Below the pieces are notes generated by a model. That model searched no databases and had not been told where the DNA came from. It was given only the letters and a program-made list of their open reading frames with translations. A DNA stretch of 64,000 nt from assembly GCA_947501695.1 (NCBI GenBank), contig CANMWO010000003.1, positions 211,001 to 275,000 of the forward strand, written 5' to 3'. Shown one piece after another: positions 27,538 to 36,043 of the stretch (the stretch's first letter is position 1; the number at the start of each line of letters is the position of its first letter). A program made the translations under genes and the position numbers. This DNA is from an uncultured Sphingomonadaceae bacterium. GTDB lineage: Bacteria > Pseudomonadota > Alphaproteobacteria > Sphingomonadales > Sphingomonadaceae.

Positions 27538-28680
27538 TTAAAGCCCCATTTGCCGCACGGCCAGATCGCGCATGATTTCCTCTGAGCCGCCGCCAATTGC
27601 CATTACTTTCACCTCGCGGTAAAAGCGTTCGACGACATTGCCGCGCAAATAGGCGGCCCCGCCCCAGATTTGCATGGCTTCGCTCGCGCAATATTCGAGG
27701 TTTTTGGTGCTGAAAAACTTGGCTTTGCAAATCTGATCAACCGGCATCTGGCCGTTTTCGGTCAGGAAGCAAATCTGGTTGACCCATGCTTCGGTCGCAT
27801 CAACACGAGCCGACATTTCGGCGATTTTATGCCGGATCACCTGATGCTGGCTGAGTGGCTTGCCAAAGGTCTCGCGTTGCTGCGCATAGGCAATGGATTC
27901 CTCCAGCAACACCCGCATCATGCCGAGACACTGCGCGACCATGCCGAGCCGTTCATAGTTGAAATTATGCATGATCTGGATGAACCCGCGGCCTTCGTCA
28001 CCAAGCATATTGCCTGCCGGAACCCGGACATCATCGAAATAGAGCGTCGCCTGATCCGATGCCCACCACCCCATTTTCTTGTCCAGCGCGGTGCGCGAAA
28101 AGCCTTCCATGTCCTTCTCGACAAGGAAGAGCGAAATACCGTTCAGACCCTCGCCGCCAGTGCGCGCACCGACGACGAAATAATCTGATGTCATCCCGCC
28201 CGTGATAAACGTCTTGGACCCGTTGATGATCCAGTGATTGCCATCTTGCCGCGCGGTCGTTTTCATATTGGCGACATCAGAGCCACCGCCTGGTTCTGTT
28301 ACGCCCAGACTCGAGCCTGTGCGCCCTTCGACAATATCTTTGAGAATGCGGTCCTTAATCTCTTGCGATGCCATTTTTTCGATCGGGCCAATGGAAATAC
28401 TGCGCCCACCCAGTGCCGCCAATGTCCCGCCATTATGCGCGCGTGCGGCTTCCTCGCCCCAGATGCAGCGCATATACATATCGTCAAAACCAAGGCCGCC
28501 ATATTGCTCTGCGACACCAAAGCCCCAGGCGCCCAGTGCCCCAACTTTTTCATGGATTTCCCAAGGGATTTCGCCTGCTTCATCCCAGTCATTGGCAAAG
28601 GGCTGCAATTCGGTCTCGGTAAACCGCCGGGTCATTTCGCGAAATTGTTGGCGTTCTTCGGTATCCTCGGCGTGGCGCAT
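27538..28680 (-). CDS. Acyl-CoA dehydrogenase
   Basis: FAD flavoenzyme that forms the 2,3-double bond of acyl-CoA, 380 residues, normal length. It has an N-terminal helical domain, the FAD-contact motif GVTEPGGGSDVANMKT (about residues 125-140), and the C-terminal IWGGAAYLRGNVVERFYREVKVMAIGGGSEEIMRDL segment. The chain-length or branched-chain class cannot be set by eye. It follows the thioesterase after a 24-base gap that contains an 18-bp perfect palindrome ending only 12 bases before the ATG. AAAGGA precedes the start. The context (Fe-ADH, thioesterase) suggests breakdown of an alcohol-derived acyl chain. Confidence 0.94.
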   Translation of the reverse strand: MRHAEDTEERQQFREMTRRFTETELQPFANDWDEAGEIPWEIHEKVGALGAWGFGVAEQYGGLGFDDMYMRCIWGEEAARAHNGGTLAALGGRSISIGPIEKMASQEIKDRILKDIVEGRTGSSLGVTEPGGGSDVANMKTTARQDGNHWIINGSKTFITGGMTSDYFVVGARTGGEGLNGISLFLVEKDMEGFSRTALDKKMGWWASDQATLYFDDVRVPAGNMLGDEGRGFIQIMHNFNYERLGMVAQCLGMMRVLLEESIAYAQQRETFGKPLSQHQVIRHKIAEMSARVDATEAWVNQICFLTENGQMPVDQICKAKFFSTKNLEYCASEAMQIWGGAAYLRGNVVERFYREVKVMAIGGGSEEIMRDLAVRQMGL

Positions 28681-28691
28681 GGTCTCGGTCC

Positions 28692-28709
28692 TTTAACTGA
28701 TCAGTTAAA
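28692..28709. promoter_or_regulatory. Perfect 18-bp palindrome, candidate operator
   Basis: TTTAACTGATCAGTTAAA is fully self-complementary. It spans the thioesterase stop codon and ends 11 bases upstream of the acyl-CoA dehydrogenase start codon. The same TTTAA-N8-TTAAA frame recurs before both TonB receptors and, with one change, before the PQQ dehydrogenase. Dyads of this size are typical of TetR-type or FadR-type regulators; no such gene is in the window. Confidence 0.6.
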
Positions 28710-29154
28710 AGGTTATCAATTCCAGCGCAGAACGCAAGGGCGCGGACAGCGGGGTGGGCCGCCGGCTCTCCCGATCCACATAGACATGGGTGAAGCTGCC
28801 TGCCGCAGACGCGGTTTTTTCATCACCGCGAAACAGACCAACACCATAGGTGACACTGGTCCGGCCGAGCTTCTCAACCCGGATACGCGCTTCGACTAGA
28901 TCGGGAAATGATATGGGCGCAAAATATTCGCAAGATGTCTGGACTACCAACCCAATGACATCGCTCTTACCAATGTCGAGCGCCCCTTGTTCGATCAGAT
29001 AGCGGTTTACCGCACTATCGAACCAGAAATAATAGACCGCATTATTGACATGACCATAGGGATCATTGTCATTCCAGCGGGTAGTGATCGATGAGCCGTC
29101 ACGGTAATCATCCCAGACGGGTGGCGGTGTCCGATCTTTACCAGGCATCGGCAT
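28705..29154 (-). CDS. Hot-dog-fold acyl-CoA thioesterase
   Basis: Thioesterase of the 4-hydroxybenzoyl-CoA/YbgC-like group, 149 residues. The hot-dog active-site stretch WNDNDPYGHVNNAVYYFWFDSAVN (about residues 28-51) has the Asp and the GHVNN motif of the family. It hydrolyses an acyl-CoA thioester, substrate unknown. The start overlaps the end of the Fe-ADH gene by 17 bases; ATG at 29148 is an alternative. Together with the Fe-ADH and the acyl-CoA dehydrogenase it forms a leftward catabolic operon. Confidence 0.9.
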   Translation of the reverse strand: MPMPGKDRTPPPVWDDYRDGSSITTRWNDNDPYGHVNNAVYYFWFDSAVNRYLIEQGALDIGKSDVIGLVVQTSCEYFAPISFPDLVEARIRVEKLGRTSVTYGVGLFRGDEKTASAAGSFTHVYVDRESRRPTPLSAPLRSALELITF

Positions 29155-30298
29155 AGATCCGTTTGGCGTCGGCTAGGTCCAGCTCTTTGGGATTATTGAC
29201 CAGCAGCCTTGTCTGCAACATCGCTGCCTCTGCCAGTTCATCCACAGCATCTTCGCCAATCCCGACATCCCGCAAGCGGCGGGGGGCATTGACCTTCACG
29301 GCGAGCGCTTCGAGATAGTCGATCAATTCCTGTGCTCGCGCCTCGGCGCTATTCGGGCCGGTTTTTGGTACATTCAGCGCATCGGCCAGTTCCGCGTAAA
29401 GCGGCGCAGCGGCATCGAGATTAAACTGCATGATGTGCGGCATAACCAGCGCATTGGAGAGGCCGTGCGGGATATGATAAATCCCGCCCAGCGGATAGGC
29501 CAGCGCATGGATAGCGCCCACGGGGGAATTGGCAAACGCCTGCCCCGCCAGCATGGAACCGCGCAGCATCGCTTCTCGCGCCGCCATATTGGTGCCGTCA
29601 GAACAAGCCGTCTCAATATGCCCGGTCAGTAATTTCAGCGCCTCGATCGCCAGCATATCCGATACCGGATTTTTGGCATTGCGGCCGGTATAAGCCTCGA
29701 TCGCATGGACCATCGCGTCAATACCCGTGGCCGCTGTCACATCAGCGGGCAATCCCAGCGTCAACGAGGGGTCGAGGATCGCGGCGTCGGCGAAGAGATG
29801 CGGCGAAACAATCCCTGCCTTGGTCGTCTCGCCAGTGGTCAGGATGGAGATAGCGGTGACTTCGGAACCCGTGCCCGATGTTGTTGGGATCAGGATGGTT
29901 GGCAGACCTTTGCGGGCCAATTGACCCACACCATAGATTTCGGAAAGCGCTTGCGCGTCATCTATCGCCAGCGCCGCCACAACTTTGGTCGTATCAAGCG
30001 AGCTACCACCACCTAGGCCAATGACGATATCGACCTTCGCCGCCTTCGCCATATCAATGGCTTGCTGCACGACCGCTTCGGGTGGATCGGCGACGACCGC
30101 ATCATATATCTGCGCGGTTAAACCCGCATCGGATAGAGCCTGCTCCACCGGAGCGATCAGGCCAGCGCCGATAATGCCTTTGTCGGTGACGATAAGAGGA
30201 CGGGATGCGCCCAAGGCGGCAATTTGATCGGCCAGCATCGCAAGGCATCCCTCACCAAAATGCAGGACCGGTACGGATTGAAAACTATAGCTCTTCAT
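29138..30298 (-). CDS. Iron-containing alcohol dehydrogenase
   Basis: Group III alcohol dehydrogenase, 386 residues, standard length. It has the NAD(P)-binding GLGGGSSLDTTK motif (about residues 92-103), PTTSGTGSEVT, and metal ligands in the HALAYPLGGIYHIPHG segment, which holds the family's histidines. The physiological direction is unknown. ATG at 30298 (MKSYSFQSVP) is used; the upstream in-frame start at 30340 adds 14 residues that do not fit the family. It is the first gene of the leftward catabolic unit, and its promoter should lie between 30299 and the terminator at 30355-30381. Confidence 0.93.
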   Translation of the reverse strand: MKSYSFQSVPVLHFGEGCLAMLADQIAALGASRPLIVTDKGIIGAGLIAPVEQALSDAGLTAQIYDAVVADPPEAVVQQAIDMAKAAKVDIVIGLGGGSSLDTTKVVAALAIDDAQALSEIYGVGQLARKGLPTILIPTTSGTGSEVTAISILTTGETTKAGIVSPHLFADAAILDPSLTLGLPADVTAATGIDAMVHAIEAYTGRNAKNPVSDMLAIEALKLLTGHIETACSDGTNMAAREAMLRGSMLAGQAFANSPVGAIHALAYPLGGIYHIPHGLSNALVMPHIMQFNLDAAAPLYAELADALNVPKTGPNSAEARAQELIDYLEALAVKVNAPRRLRDVGIGEDAVDELAEAAMLQTRLLVNNPKELDLADAKRIYADAW

Positions 30299-30354
30299 GG
30301 TCGGACTTTTGCACCGATCATGCGTGCGCGCAACCGGCATTGATCAGGGGCAAC

Positions 30355-30381
30355 AAAAAAGGGGCCGGAAAAACCGGCCCC
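30355..30381 (-). terminator. Intrinsic terminator of the first TonB receptor gene
   Basis: Stem GGGGCCGG / CCGGCCCC with a 5-base A/T loop (30361-30381), followed on the minus strand by six T. It lies 40 bases after the receptor stop. A nearly identical terminator follows the second receptor gene, showing the pair arose by duplication that included the 3' flank. Confidence 0.93.
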
Positions 30382-30421
30382 TCCTTGGTGGTGACGAAAT
30401 GCCCCCAAACCTTATGTCGTT

Positions 30422-32956
30422 TTAGAATGCTCCGCGAAGGGTCAAACCAAATGTCCGTGGCTCCTGCGGGAAAGCAGAGCGTGAACCAGACCGCAACACA
30501 GTGTTAAACGTAACACCGCGTGTGGTTTCGTTGGTCAGGTTTTGAACCCAGGCTTCGATGCCCCATGTGTCATCCTGGCTACCGATACCGGCGCGCAGGT
30601 TGATTTTGACATTGCCGTCTTGAACATCAAATGGAACTGGCGTCCGTGTCGTCAGATCCGATGGATCAAACGCTTGTGTTGACGTCCGGCGATCGCTCTC
30701 GAACCGGACGGAACCGTTCAGGAAGAAATCCAGATTATCGCCAAGATCGCGCTCATAGGTTGCGCCGGTAATGGCAACAATCTGAGGCGCATTGGTCAAT
30801 GAGTTTCCGCATAGCGAAAGAACATTGTTCGATGTCTGCGTTCCAGCGCAATCATTTGGATAGTTCGCATCGGTATAAGTAACACCAGCATTCAGGGTGA
30901 AATTATCATCAGGCCGGATGACAGCTTCGATTTCAACACCCTGCGATTCCGCTTTTGGTACGTTGAAAGTCTGGAACTGAGCGCCCGTAAATTCAAGAAC
31001 CTGGAAGTTTGAGAATTCCTCATAGAAAGCCGCAACGTTCAAAGTTACTGCGTTGTCCAGGAACTTGGCTTTCAAACCAATCTCATAGGCATCAACTTCT
31101 TCCGAAAGGAAGCTTGGATCTGCACCACTAACAGCCGCCGTTGAATCGAGGTTGAAACCGCCTGATTTATAACCATGCGTAAAGCTGGCATAAATATTGA
31201 TCGGATCAGCAAACTCATAGGATGCTTTAACTGTGTAGATCAACTCGCTGTCGCTAAAGTCACCGGTAAAGGTCCGTGGCAAAGGAAGGCCATTGCCCGG
31301 TGCTGTTGCTGAGCCAGGCAGGTCGGCTGGAGCCACAAAGGCAAAACAGCCGGTTCCGAACAATCCGTTACCCAAAGCGGTACCCAAAGGTGGCGCAGGA
31401 GGCGCACCAGCAGGCGGTGTGCCGGTAACGTTGGATGCAATTGCGCCACAAAGCGCATTGTTCACAGCAGGCTGGCTAAAGCTACCGGTTTTGCTTTCGT
31501 CAGAATAACGCAGACCCACGGTGAATTCCAAGCCGTCTGTGATTTCAAGCGAATTATGCGTGAAGAACGAGAAGCTCTCACTGTCCTGAGCATAAGCATT
31601 GGTTGCCGTCACGCTGGCCGGACTAACTCCGCCAGAGAAAAGAGCCAATGGCGCCGGTCCTGCGGCACCACCGAATAGAGCGCCAACAAGTCCGTCATAA
31701 TCAGCACCCAGCGAGAAATCGGTTTGTTGCCGGATTTTCTCGTCGGAATAATAAGCGCCAACCAACCAGTTCAGGCTTCCGTCGAACAATTCACCCTGGA
31801 AACGCAGTTCATGCGTTTGTGTGGTGATTTCGGTGTTGAGACGGTCGACATTGAAGACATCTAGACCCGAGAAATCCGAGTCATAGGATTCAACAGATTC
31901 GAAATCGCGGTAAGAACCGATATAGATGACATCTGCATTATCACCGAGTGGGAATTCGATCTCGGCACTAACACCCCATTGGTCAACATCTGCTTCAGGC
32001 ACGAAGTTCAGGGTTGCGACCCGGTCTTCCAATGCTCGCTCAGCCGCAGTTTGATCATTGCGATTTGCGTTGAAATTAGGAGCAGCCATACCGCCACGAG
32101 CGCCAAGGCCAACCGCAGCAAATGCGCCACCAGTTTCAACTGGAGATTGCAAAAGCTCTACAGCGCCACAGCAACTGGACGTGCTCTTGGAATAATCGCC
32201 GATCAAACGAACCGTCAGACCGCTATCGCCTTCATAACCAATTTGACCACGCACGAGATATTGATCGATATCATTGGTTTCACCAATGTCGTTACCCGCG
32301 CCGTCTAAAACGTCGATATAACCATCGCGTTGACGATAAGCACCGGTCAAACGAACCGCGAGCGTATCTTGGATAATCGGAGCGTTAATCGCGCCCTGAA
32401 CACTCAGCAGATCATAATTGCCGTAACTTGCATTAGCAAAACCACTAAATTCCGAAACATCAGGACGTTTGTTGGTGATATTCAAAGCACCAGCTGATGT
32501 GTTCCGACCGAACAATGTGCCCTGTGGTCCACGCAGAACTTCGACCCGTTCAACATCGACAAATTCGGAAAGCGCAACGCCGGGACGCGATTGATAAACG
32601 CCATCAACGAAAATACCGACAGCGGACTCAAAACCAATATTATTGGACGTCGTACCAACACCGCGAATTCGCAAAACAACCGAACCGGATGCGATCTGCG
32701 CGTTTGAAACTGCGAAACTAGGCGAAACACTGCCGATATTCTGAACGTTAACGACACCCTGTTGCTCCAATTGGACCGGGCTAATTGCCGTCACAGCGAG
32801 CGGAATATCTTGAACATCCTGGGCACGGCGGGTGGCGGTCACGATGATGACATTGTCATCAACGGTTTCTTCTGCGCCTTGATCTTGCGCATAAGCTGGG
32901 GCTGTCATGGCACTGGTGCACAAAGCTGCCATGAGGACGCGATTCAAACTTTTCAT
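30422..32956 (-). CDS. TonB-dependent receptor (paralogue 1)
   Basis: Outer-membrane gated transporter, 844 residues. The signal peptide ends at AYAQ (about residue 24). A TonB box-like IIVTATRR is followed by a plug with VLRIRGVGTTSNN and VEVLRGPQGTLFGRNTSAGALN, then a 22-strand barrel ending in FGLTLRGAF. The substrate is unknown; siderophores, terpenoid or aromatic compounds are all possible for this sphingomonad type. A Pro/Gly/Ala-rich insertion (near residues 510-550, TGTPPAGAPPAPPLGTALG) is absent from paralogue 2 and lies in an outer loop. GGGAGAG is 7 bases before the ATG. An operator-like dyad lies about 100 bases upstream. Confidence 0.95.
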   Translation of the reverse strand: MKSLNRVLMAALCTSAMTAPAYAQDQGAEETVDDNVIIVTATRRAQDVQDIPLAVTAISPVQLEQQGVVNVQNIGSVSPSFAVSNAQIASGSVVLRIRGVGTTSNNIGFESAVGIFVDGVYQSRPGVALSEFVDVERVEVLRGPQGTLFGRNTSAGALNITNKRPDVSEFSGFANASYGNYDLLSVQGAINAPIIQDTLAVRLTGAYRQRDGYIDVLDGAGNDIGETNDIDQYLVRGQIGYEGDSGLTVRLIGDYSKSTSSCCGAVELLQSPVETGGAFAAVGLGARGGMAAPNFNANRNDQTAAERALEDRVATLNFVPEADVDQWGVSAEIEFPLGDNADVIYIGSYRDFESVESYDSDFSGLDVFNVDRLNTEITTQTHELRFQGELFDGSLNWLVGAYYSDEKIRQQTDFSLGADYDGLVGALFGGAAGPAPLALFSGGVSPASVTATNAYAQDSESFSFFTHNSLEITDGLEFTVGLRYSDESKTGSFSQPAVNNALCGAIASNVTGTPPAGAPPAPPLGTALGNGLFGTGCFAFVAPADLPGSATAPGNGLPLPRTFTGDFSDSELIYTVKASYEFADPINIYASFTHGYKSGGFNLDSTAAVSGADPSFLSEEVDAYEIGLKAKFLDNAVTLNVAAFYEEFSNFQVLEFTGAQFQTFNVPKAESQGVEIEAVIRPDDNFTLNAGVTYTDANYPNDCAGTQTSNNVLSLCGNSLTNAPQIVAITGATYERDLGDNLDFFLNGSVRFESDRRTSTQAFDPSDLTTRTPVPFDVQDGNVKINLRAGIGSQDDTWGIEAWVQNLTNETTRGVTFNTVLRSGSRSAFPQEPRTFGLTLRGAF

Positions 32957-33056
32957 AACTATTCTCTCCCGTTGAAATCACCGCCGCTTACCATTTGTCC
33001 CTATAATTTGGGGAAGGAGCATGGTCTTATTACGTCGGTTTCAAGAGCATAGGTCG

Positions 33057-33074
33057 TTTAATCAGATCGTTAAA
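33057..33074. promoter_or_regulatory. Candidate operator upstream of TonB receptor 1
   Basis: TTTAATCAGATCGTTAAA, dyad with arms TTTAA and TTAAA and an 8-base centre. It lies 101 bases upstream of the start codon, nearly the same distance as the site before receptor 2 (98 bases). It is one of four related sites in the window. Confidence 0.58.
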
Positions 33075-33140
33075 TCAAGGCGATATGCACATTACTGTAC
33101 AGAAAAACGCGGGCCGTGGTAAAAATGATACAATGCAAAA

Positions 33141-33167
33141 CGGCTGGATTTCCGGTGGAACCAGCCG
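33141..33167. other. Stem-loop upstream of TonB receptor 1
   Basis: CGGCTGG pairs with CCAGCCG, with an inner TTCC/GGAA extension. Read on the minus strand it is followed by TTTTG, so it may be a weak second terminator insulating the receptor 1 promoter. Function unproven. Confidence 0.4.
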
Positions 33168-33240
33168 ATCAAAACACAATCTGTGGTATATATGATGCTA
33201 TTGTTACACCATCGGGCGAGTGCGAATGGGCCGGACGCAC

Positions 33241-33266
33241 AAAAAAGGGGCCGGAAAACCGGCCCC
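33241..33266 (-). terminator. Intrinsic terminator of the second TonB receptor gene
   Basis: Stem GGGGCCGG / CCGGCCCC with a 4-base loop (33247-33266), followed on the minus strand by six T. It is almost identical to the terminator at 30355-30381. Confidence 0.93.
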
Positions 33267-33304
33267 AATCATGCTGACGAAATGCCCCCTAAGCCATTAT
33301 AGTT

Positions 33305-35773
33305 TTAGAATTTTCCGCGCAGCGTGACACCAAATGTCCGTGGCTCTTGAATATAAGCGGAGCGCGATCCTGATCGAAGGACTGTATTAAAGGTCACCCC
33401 ACGAGTCACTTCATTGGTCAAATTGTTAACCCATGCCTCTATGGCCCACAGGTCATCCTGGCTGCCGATACCGGCGCGCAAATTAATCTTGGTATTGCCG
33501 TCCTGAATATCGAAAGCGAGGGGCGTCTTGTCATCTAGATCACCAGGATTAGATGGCTGGGTGGATGTCCGGCGATCGCTTTCCATGCGGATTTGACCGT
33601 TGAGGAAAAAATCGAGATTATTGCCGATATCATTTTCATAAGTTGCGCCAGCTATCGCAACAATGTCCGGAGCATTGGTGAGCGAAGCGCCGCATAGATT
33701 CTGAACCTGTAGATCGGTCAAATCACCCGCGCAATCATTGGGGTATCTCGCATCCGTATAAGTAAGGCCCGCATTCAGAGTGAAATGATCGTCCGGACGA
33801 ATGACCGTTTCAATTTCAACGCCGGTGGTTTTCGCTTTGGGTACGTTGAACGTCTGGAACTGAGCACCCGTAAATTCCAGAATTTGAAAATCCGTAAATT
33901 CTTCATGGAAGCCGGCAACATTCAGCGTCACCCGATTATCAAGGAACTTGGCCTTCAAGCCTACTTCATAGGCATCAACCTCTTCGGAATCGAAGCGCGG
34001 GTCACCACCACCGGCTGCAGCAGTGGAATCGAGATTGAAGCCGCCAGATTTATAGCCGTGGGTAAAGCTCGCATAGACATTGACTGGGGCGGCAAATTGA
34101 TAGGCGATTTTACCGGTATAGATGAGTTCGCTATCGTTAAACTCACCGTTAAATTCCCTTGGCAAAACTGCGAAGGGAATCGCGGCGTCTGTTGCATCGG
34201 TGCCAATAGCGGGTGCCAAAAACGCGAAGCAGCCGAGCCCGACCAAGCCTCCCGGATTAGTTGCTGGATCGGCAAGAAAGGCGCTCCGGATACCGGCGCA
34301 CAGTGGATTGTTGTTAGCAGCCTGTTCAAAACCGCCATCTTTGGACTCGTCAGAGTAACGCAAACCAACAGTCAGTTCCAAACCGTCGGTAACTTCCAGC
34401 GTATTATGGGTAAATAGCGACCAGCTCTTGCTGCTTTGGTTATAGCTGTTGGTCGTCGTGACAACCGAAGGATCGATGCCGGTAATAGTCTCCAACGGAC
34501 TGGCACCCAACGCGCCCTGCAAAAGCACGCCGACCAACGCGTCATATTCGTTACCCAGTGAGAAATCGACATCCTGCTCTATGTCTTCATCCGAATAATA
34601 ACCGCCAACCAGCCAGTTTAGTGCGCCGTCAAAGGCTTCGCCTTGCACCCGGAGTTCATGGGTCATGGTGTTGATATTGGACCGCGCCAGATCAACATCA
34701 AATATATCGAGTGCGGTAAAATCAGAGTCATAGGATTCTCTGGTGTCAAATTCGCGATAGGAACCGATATAGATAATGTCTGCGTTGTCGCTGATCGGAA
34801 ATTCAATCTCTCCGGTGACGCCCCATTGCTCTATATTGCCGCGCGGCGCGAAATTGGCTGACGCGATGCGATCGTTGACGGCTTCCTGTCCGTTATTGGG
34901 CTGAAACTGGCCGCCACGAGCACCAAGACCAAGGGCTTCAAAAACGCCCCCCGTTTCCAAGGGCGAAGGCAGCAATTCAATAGCAGAACAGCAATTGGCC
35001 GTGCTTTTCGAAAAATCGCCGATCACGCGGACCTTCAAACCGCTGTCGCCTTCATAACCGAGCTGACCACGCACAAGATATTGGTCAATCTCGTTCGATT
35101 CGCCAATTTTCTCGGTTTCATCGACCACATCGATAATTCCGTCACGCTCACGATAGGCACCGGTCAAACGAAGCGCTAATGTGTCCTGAACAATCGGGAC
35201 ATTAATCGCGCCTTGGACGCTCATCAGGTCATGATTGCCGTAGGTGGCATTCACGAAGCCACCAAAATCATTGAGATCGGGACGCACATTGGTGATCGTC
35301 AATGCACCAGCTGAAGTATTGCGGCCGAATAATGTACCTTGCGGACCACGGAGAATTTCAACCCGCTCAACATCAACAAATTCGGAAAGCGCTACGCCGG
35401 GACGAGACTGATAAACACCATCAACAAAAATACCGACCGCGCTTTCAAAACCGATATTATTGGATGTCGTTCCGACGCCCCTGATCTGCAACACTATCGT
35501 GCCCGATGCAGCCTGCGCACTGGATGTCGAAAAACTGGGCGAGACTTGCGTGATATCCTGAACGTTCACGACGCCCTGCCGCTCCAGTTGGACCGGGCTG
35601 ACTGCGGTCACGGCCAGCGGAATATCCTGAACATCCTGCGCCCGGCGCGTGGCCGTCACGATGATGATATTGTCATCAGTGGCTTCTTCAGCGCCTTGAT
35701 CTTGCGCATAAGCGGGAGTGGCGATTGCTGTGCTGCACAGGGCCGCCAAGAGGACGCGATTCATACTATTCAT
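33305..35773 (-). CDS. TonB-dependent receptor (paralogue 2)
   Basis: Outer-membrane TonB-gated transporter, 822 residues, closely related to the receptor encoded just downstream. The signal peptide MNSMNRVLLAALCSTAIATPAYAQ, the TonB box region IIVTATRR and the plug (VLQIRGVGTTSNN, VEILRGPQGTLFGRN) are nearly identical, while the outer-loop regions differ most. The barrel ends FGVTLRGKF. ATG at 35773 is chosen since GGAGAG then lies 7 bases away, exactly as in paralogue 1; the frame is open to an ATG at 35788. It has its own promoter region and terminator, so the two are likely expressed separately but under the same kind of operator. Confidence 0.95.
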   Translation of the reverse strand: MNSMNRVLLAALCSTAIATPAYAQDQGAEEATDDNIIIVTATRRAQDVQDIPLAVTAVSPVQLERQGVVNVQDITQVSPSFSTSSAQAASGTIVLQIRGVGTTSNNIGFESAVGIFVDGVYQSRPGVALSEFVDVERVEILRGPQGTLFGRNTSAGALTITNVRPDLNDFGGFVNATYGNHDLMSVQGAINVPIVQDTLALRLTGAYRERDGIIDVVDETEKIGESNEIDQYLVRGQLGYEGDSGLKVRVIGDFSKSTANCCSAIELLPSPLETGGVFEALGLGARGGQFQPNNGQEAVNDRIASANFAPRGNIEQWGVTGEIEFPISDNADIIYIGSYREFDTRESYDSDFTALDIFDVDLARSNINTMTHELRVQGEAFDGALNWLVGGYYSDEDIEQDVDFSLGNEYDALVGVLLQGALGASPLETITGIDPSVVTTTNSYNQSSKSWSLFTHNTLEVTDGLELTVGLRYSDESKDGGFEQAANNNPLCAGIRSAFLADPATNPGGLVGLGCFAFLAPAIGTDATDAAIPFAVLPREFNGEFNDSELIYTGKIAYQFAAPVNVYASFTHGYKSGGFNLDSTAAAGGGDPRFDSEEVDAYEVGLKAKFLDNRVTLNVAGFHEEFTDFQILEFTGAQFQTFNVPKAKTTGVEIETVIRPDDHFTLNAGLTYTDARYPNDCAGDLTDLQVQNLCGASLTNAPDIVAIAGATYENDIGNNLDFFLNGQIRMESDRRTSTQPSNPGDLDDKTPLAFDIQDGNTKINLRAGIGSQDDLWAIEAWVNNLTNEVTRGVTFNTVLRSGSRSAYIQEPRTFGVTLRGKF

Positions 35774-35870
35774 AATCATTCTCTCCATTTGAACGTAACC
35801 ACAGCGTTGCCATTTTCGTGGGGATGGTGGGGAATGGTCTTATTTGCTGCGGCTACGCTTGCATAAGTCA

Positions 35871-35888
35871 TTTAACTGGGCCATTAAA
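35871..35888. promoter_or_regulatory. Candidate operator upstream of TonB receptor 2
   Basis: TTTAACTGGGCCATTAAA, dyad with the TTTAA-N8-TTAAA pattern. It lies 98 bases upstream of the receptor 2 start and about 156 bases upstream of the divergent DUF3604 gene, so it could serve both directions. Confidence 0.58.
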
Positions 35889-35938
35889 TCAACCGAAGAA
35901 GCACGATCTAGCGCAGATAAAAAGGCGCTGTGTTATTA

Positions 35939-35956
35939 GAGAAACAAGGGTTTCTC
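35939..35956. promoter_or_regulatory. Inverted repeat upstream of the DUF3604 gene
   Basis: GAGAAAC and GTTTCTC flank a 4-base centre, a perfect 7-bp dyad about 90 bases before the DUF3604 start. It may be a separate operator or an RNA hairpin in the leader. No related copy was found. Confidence 0.35.
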
Positions 35957-36043
35957 AGCATTGTGAAGCCGTACGGCAGAGTCGTGTAAAACGAGGGGTA
36001 AAAAGGATGCGCCCAGTCAATGAGGCGTACGGAGGGGAAAGAA

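Larger units (their letters stand above)
32957..33304. other. Intergenic region between the two TonB receptor genes
   Basis: Holds, from left to right, the ribosome site and promoter region of receptor 1, the TTTAA-N8-TTAAA dyad (33057-33074), a stem-loop (33141-33167) and the terminator of receptor 2 (33241-33266). On the minus strand the region just after the dyad shares short matches with the region upstream of receptor 2 (GAC(C/T)TATGC and AATAAGACCAT), which may mark a common promoter. No gene was seen. Confidence 0.75.
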
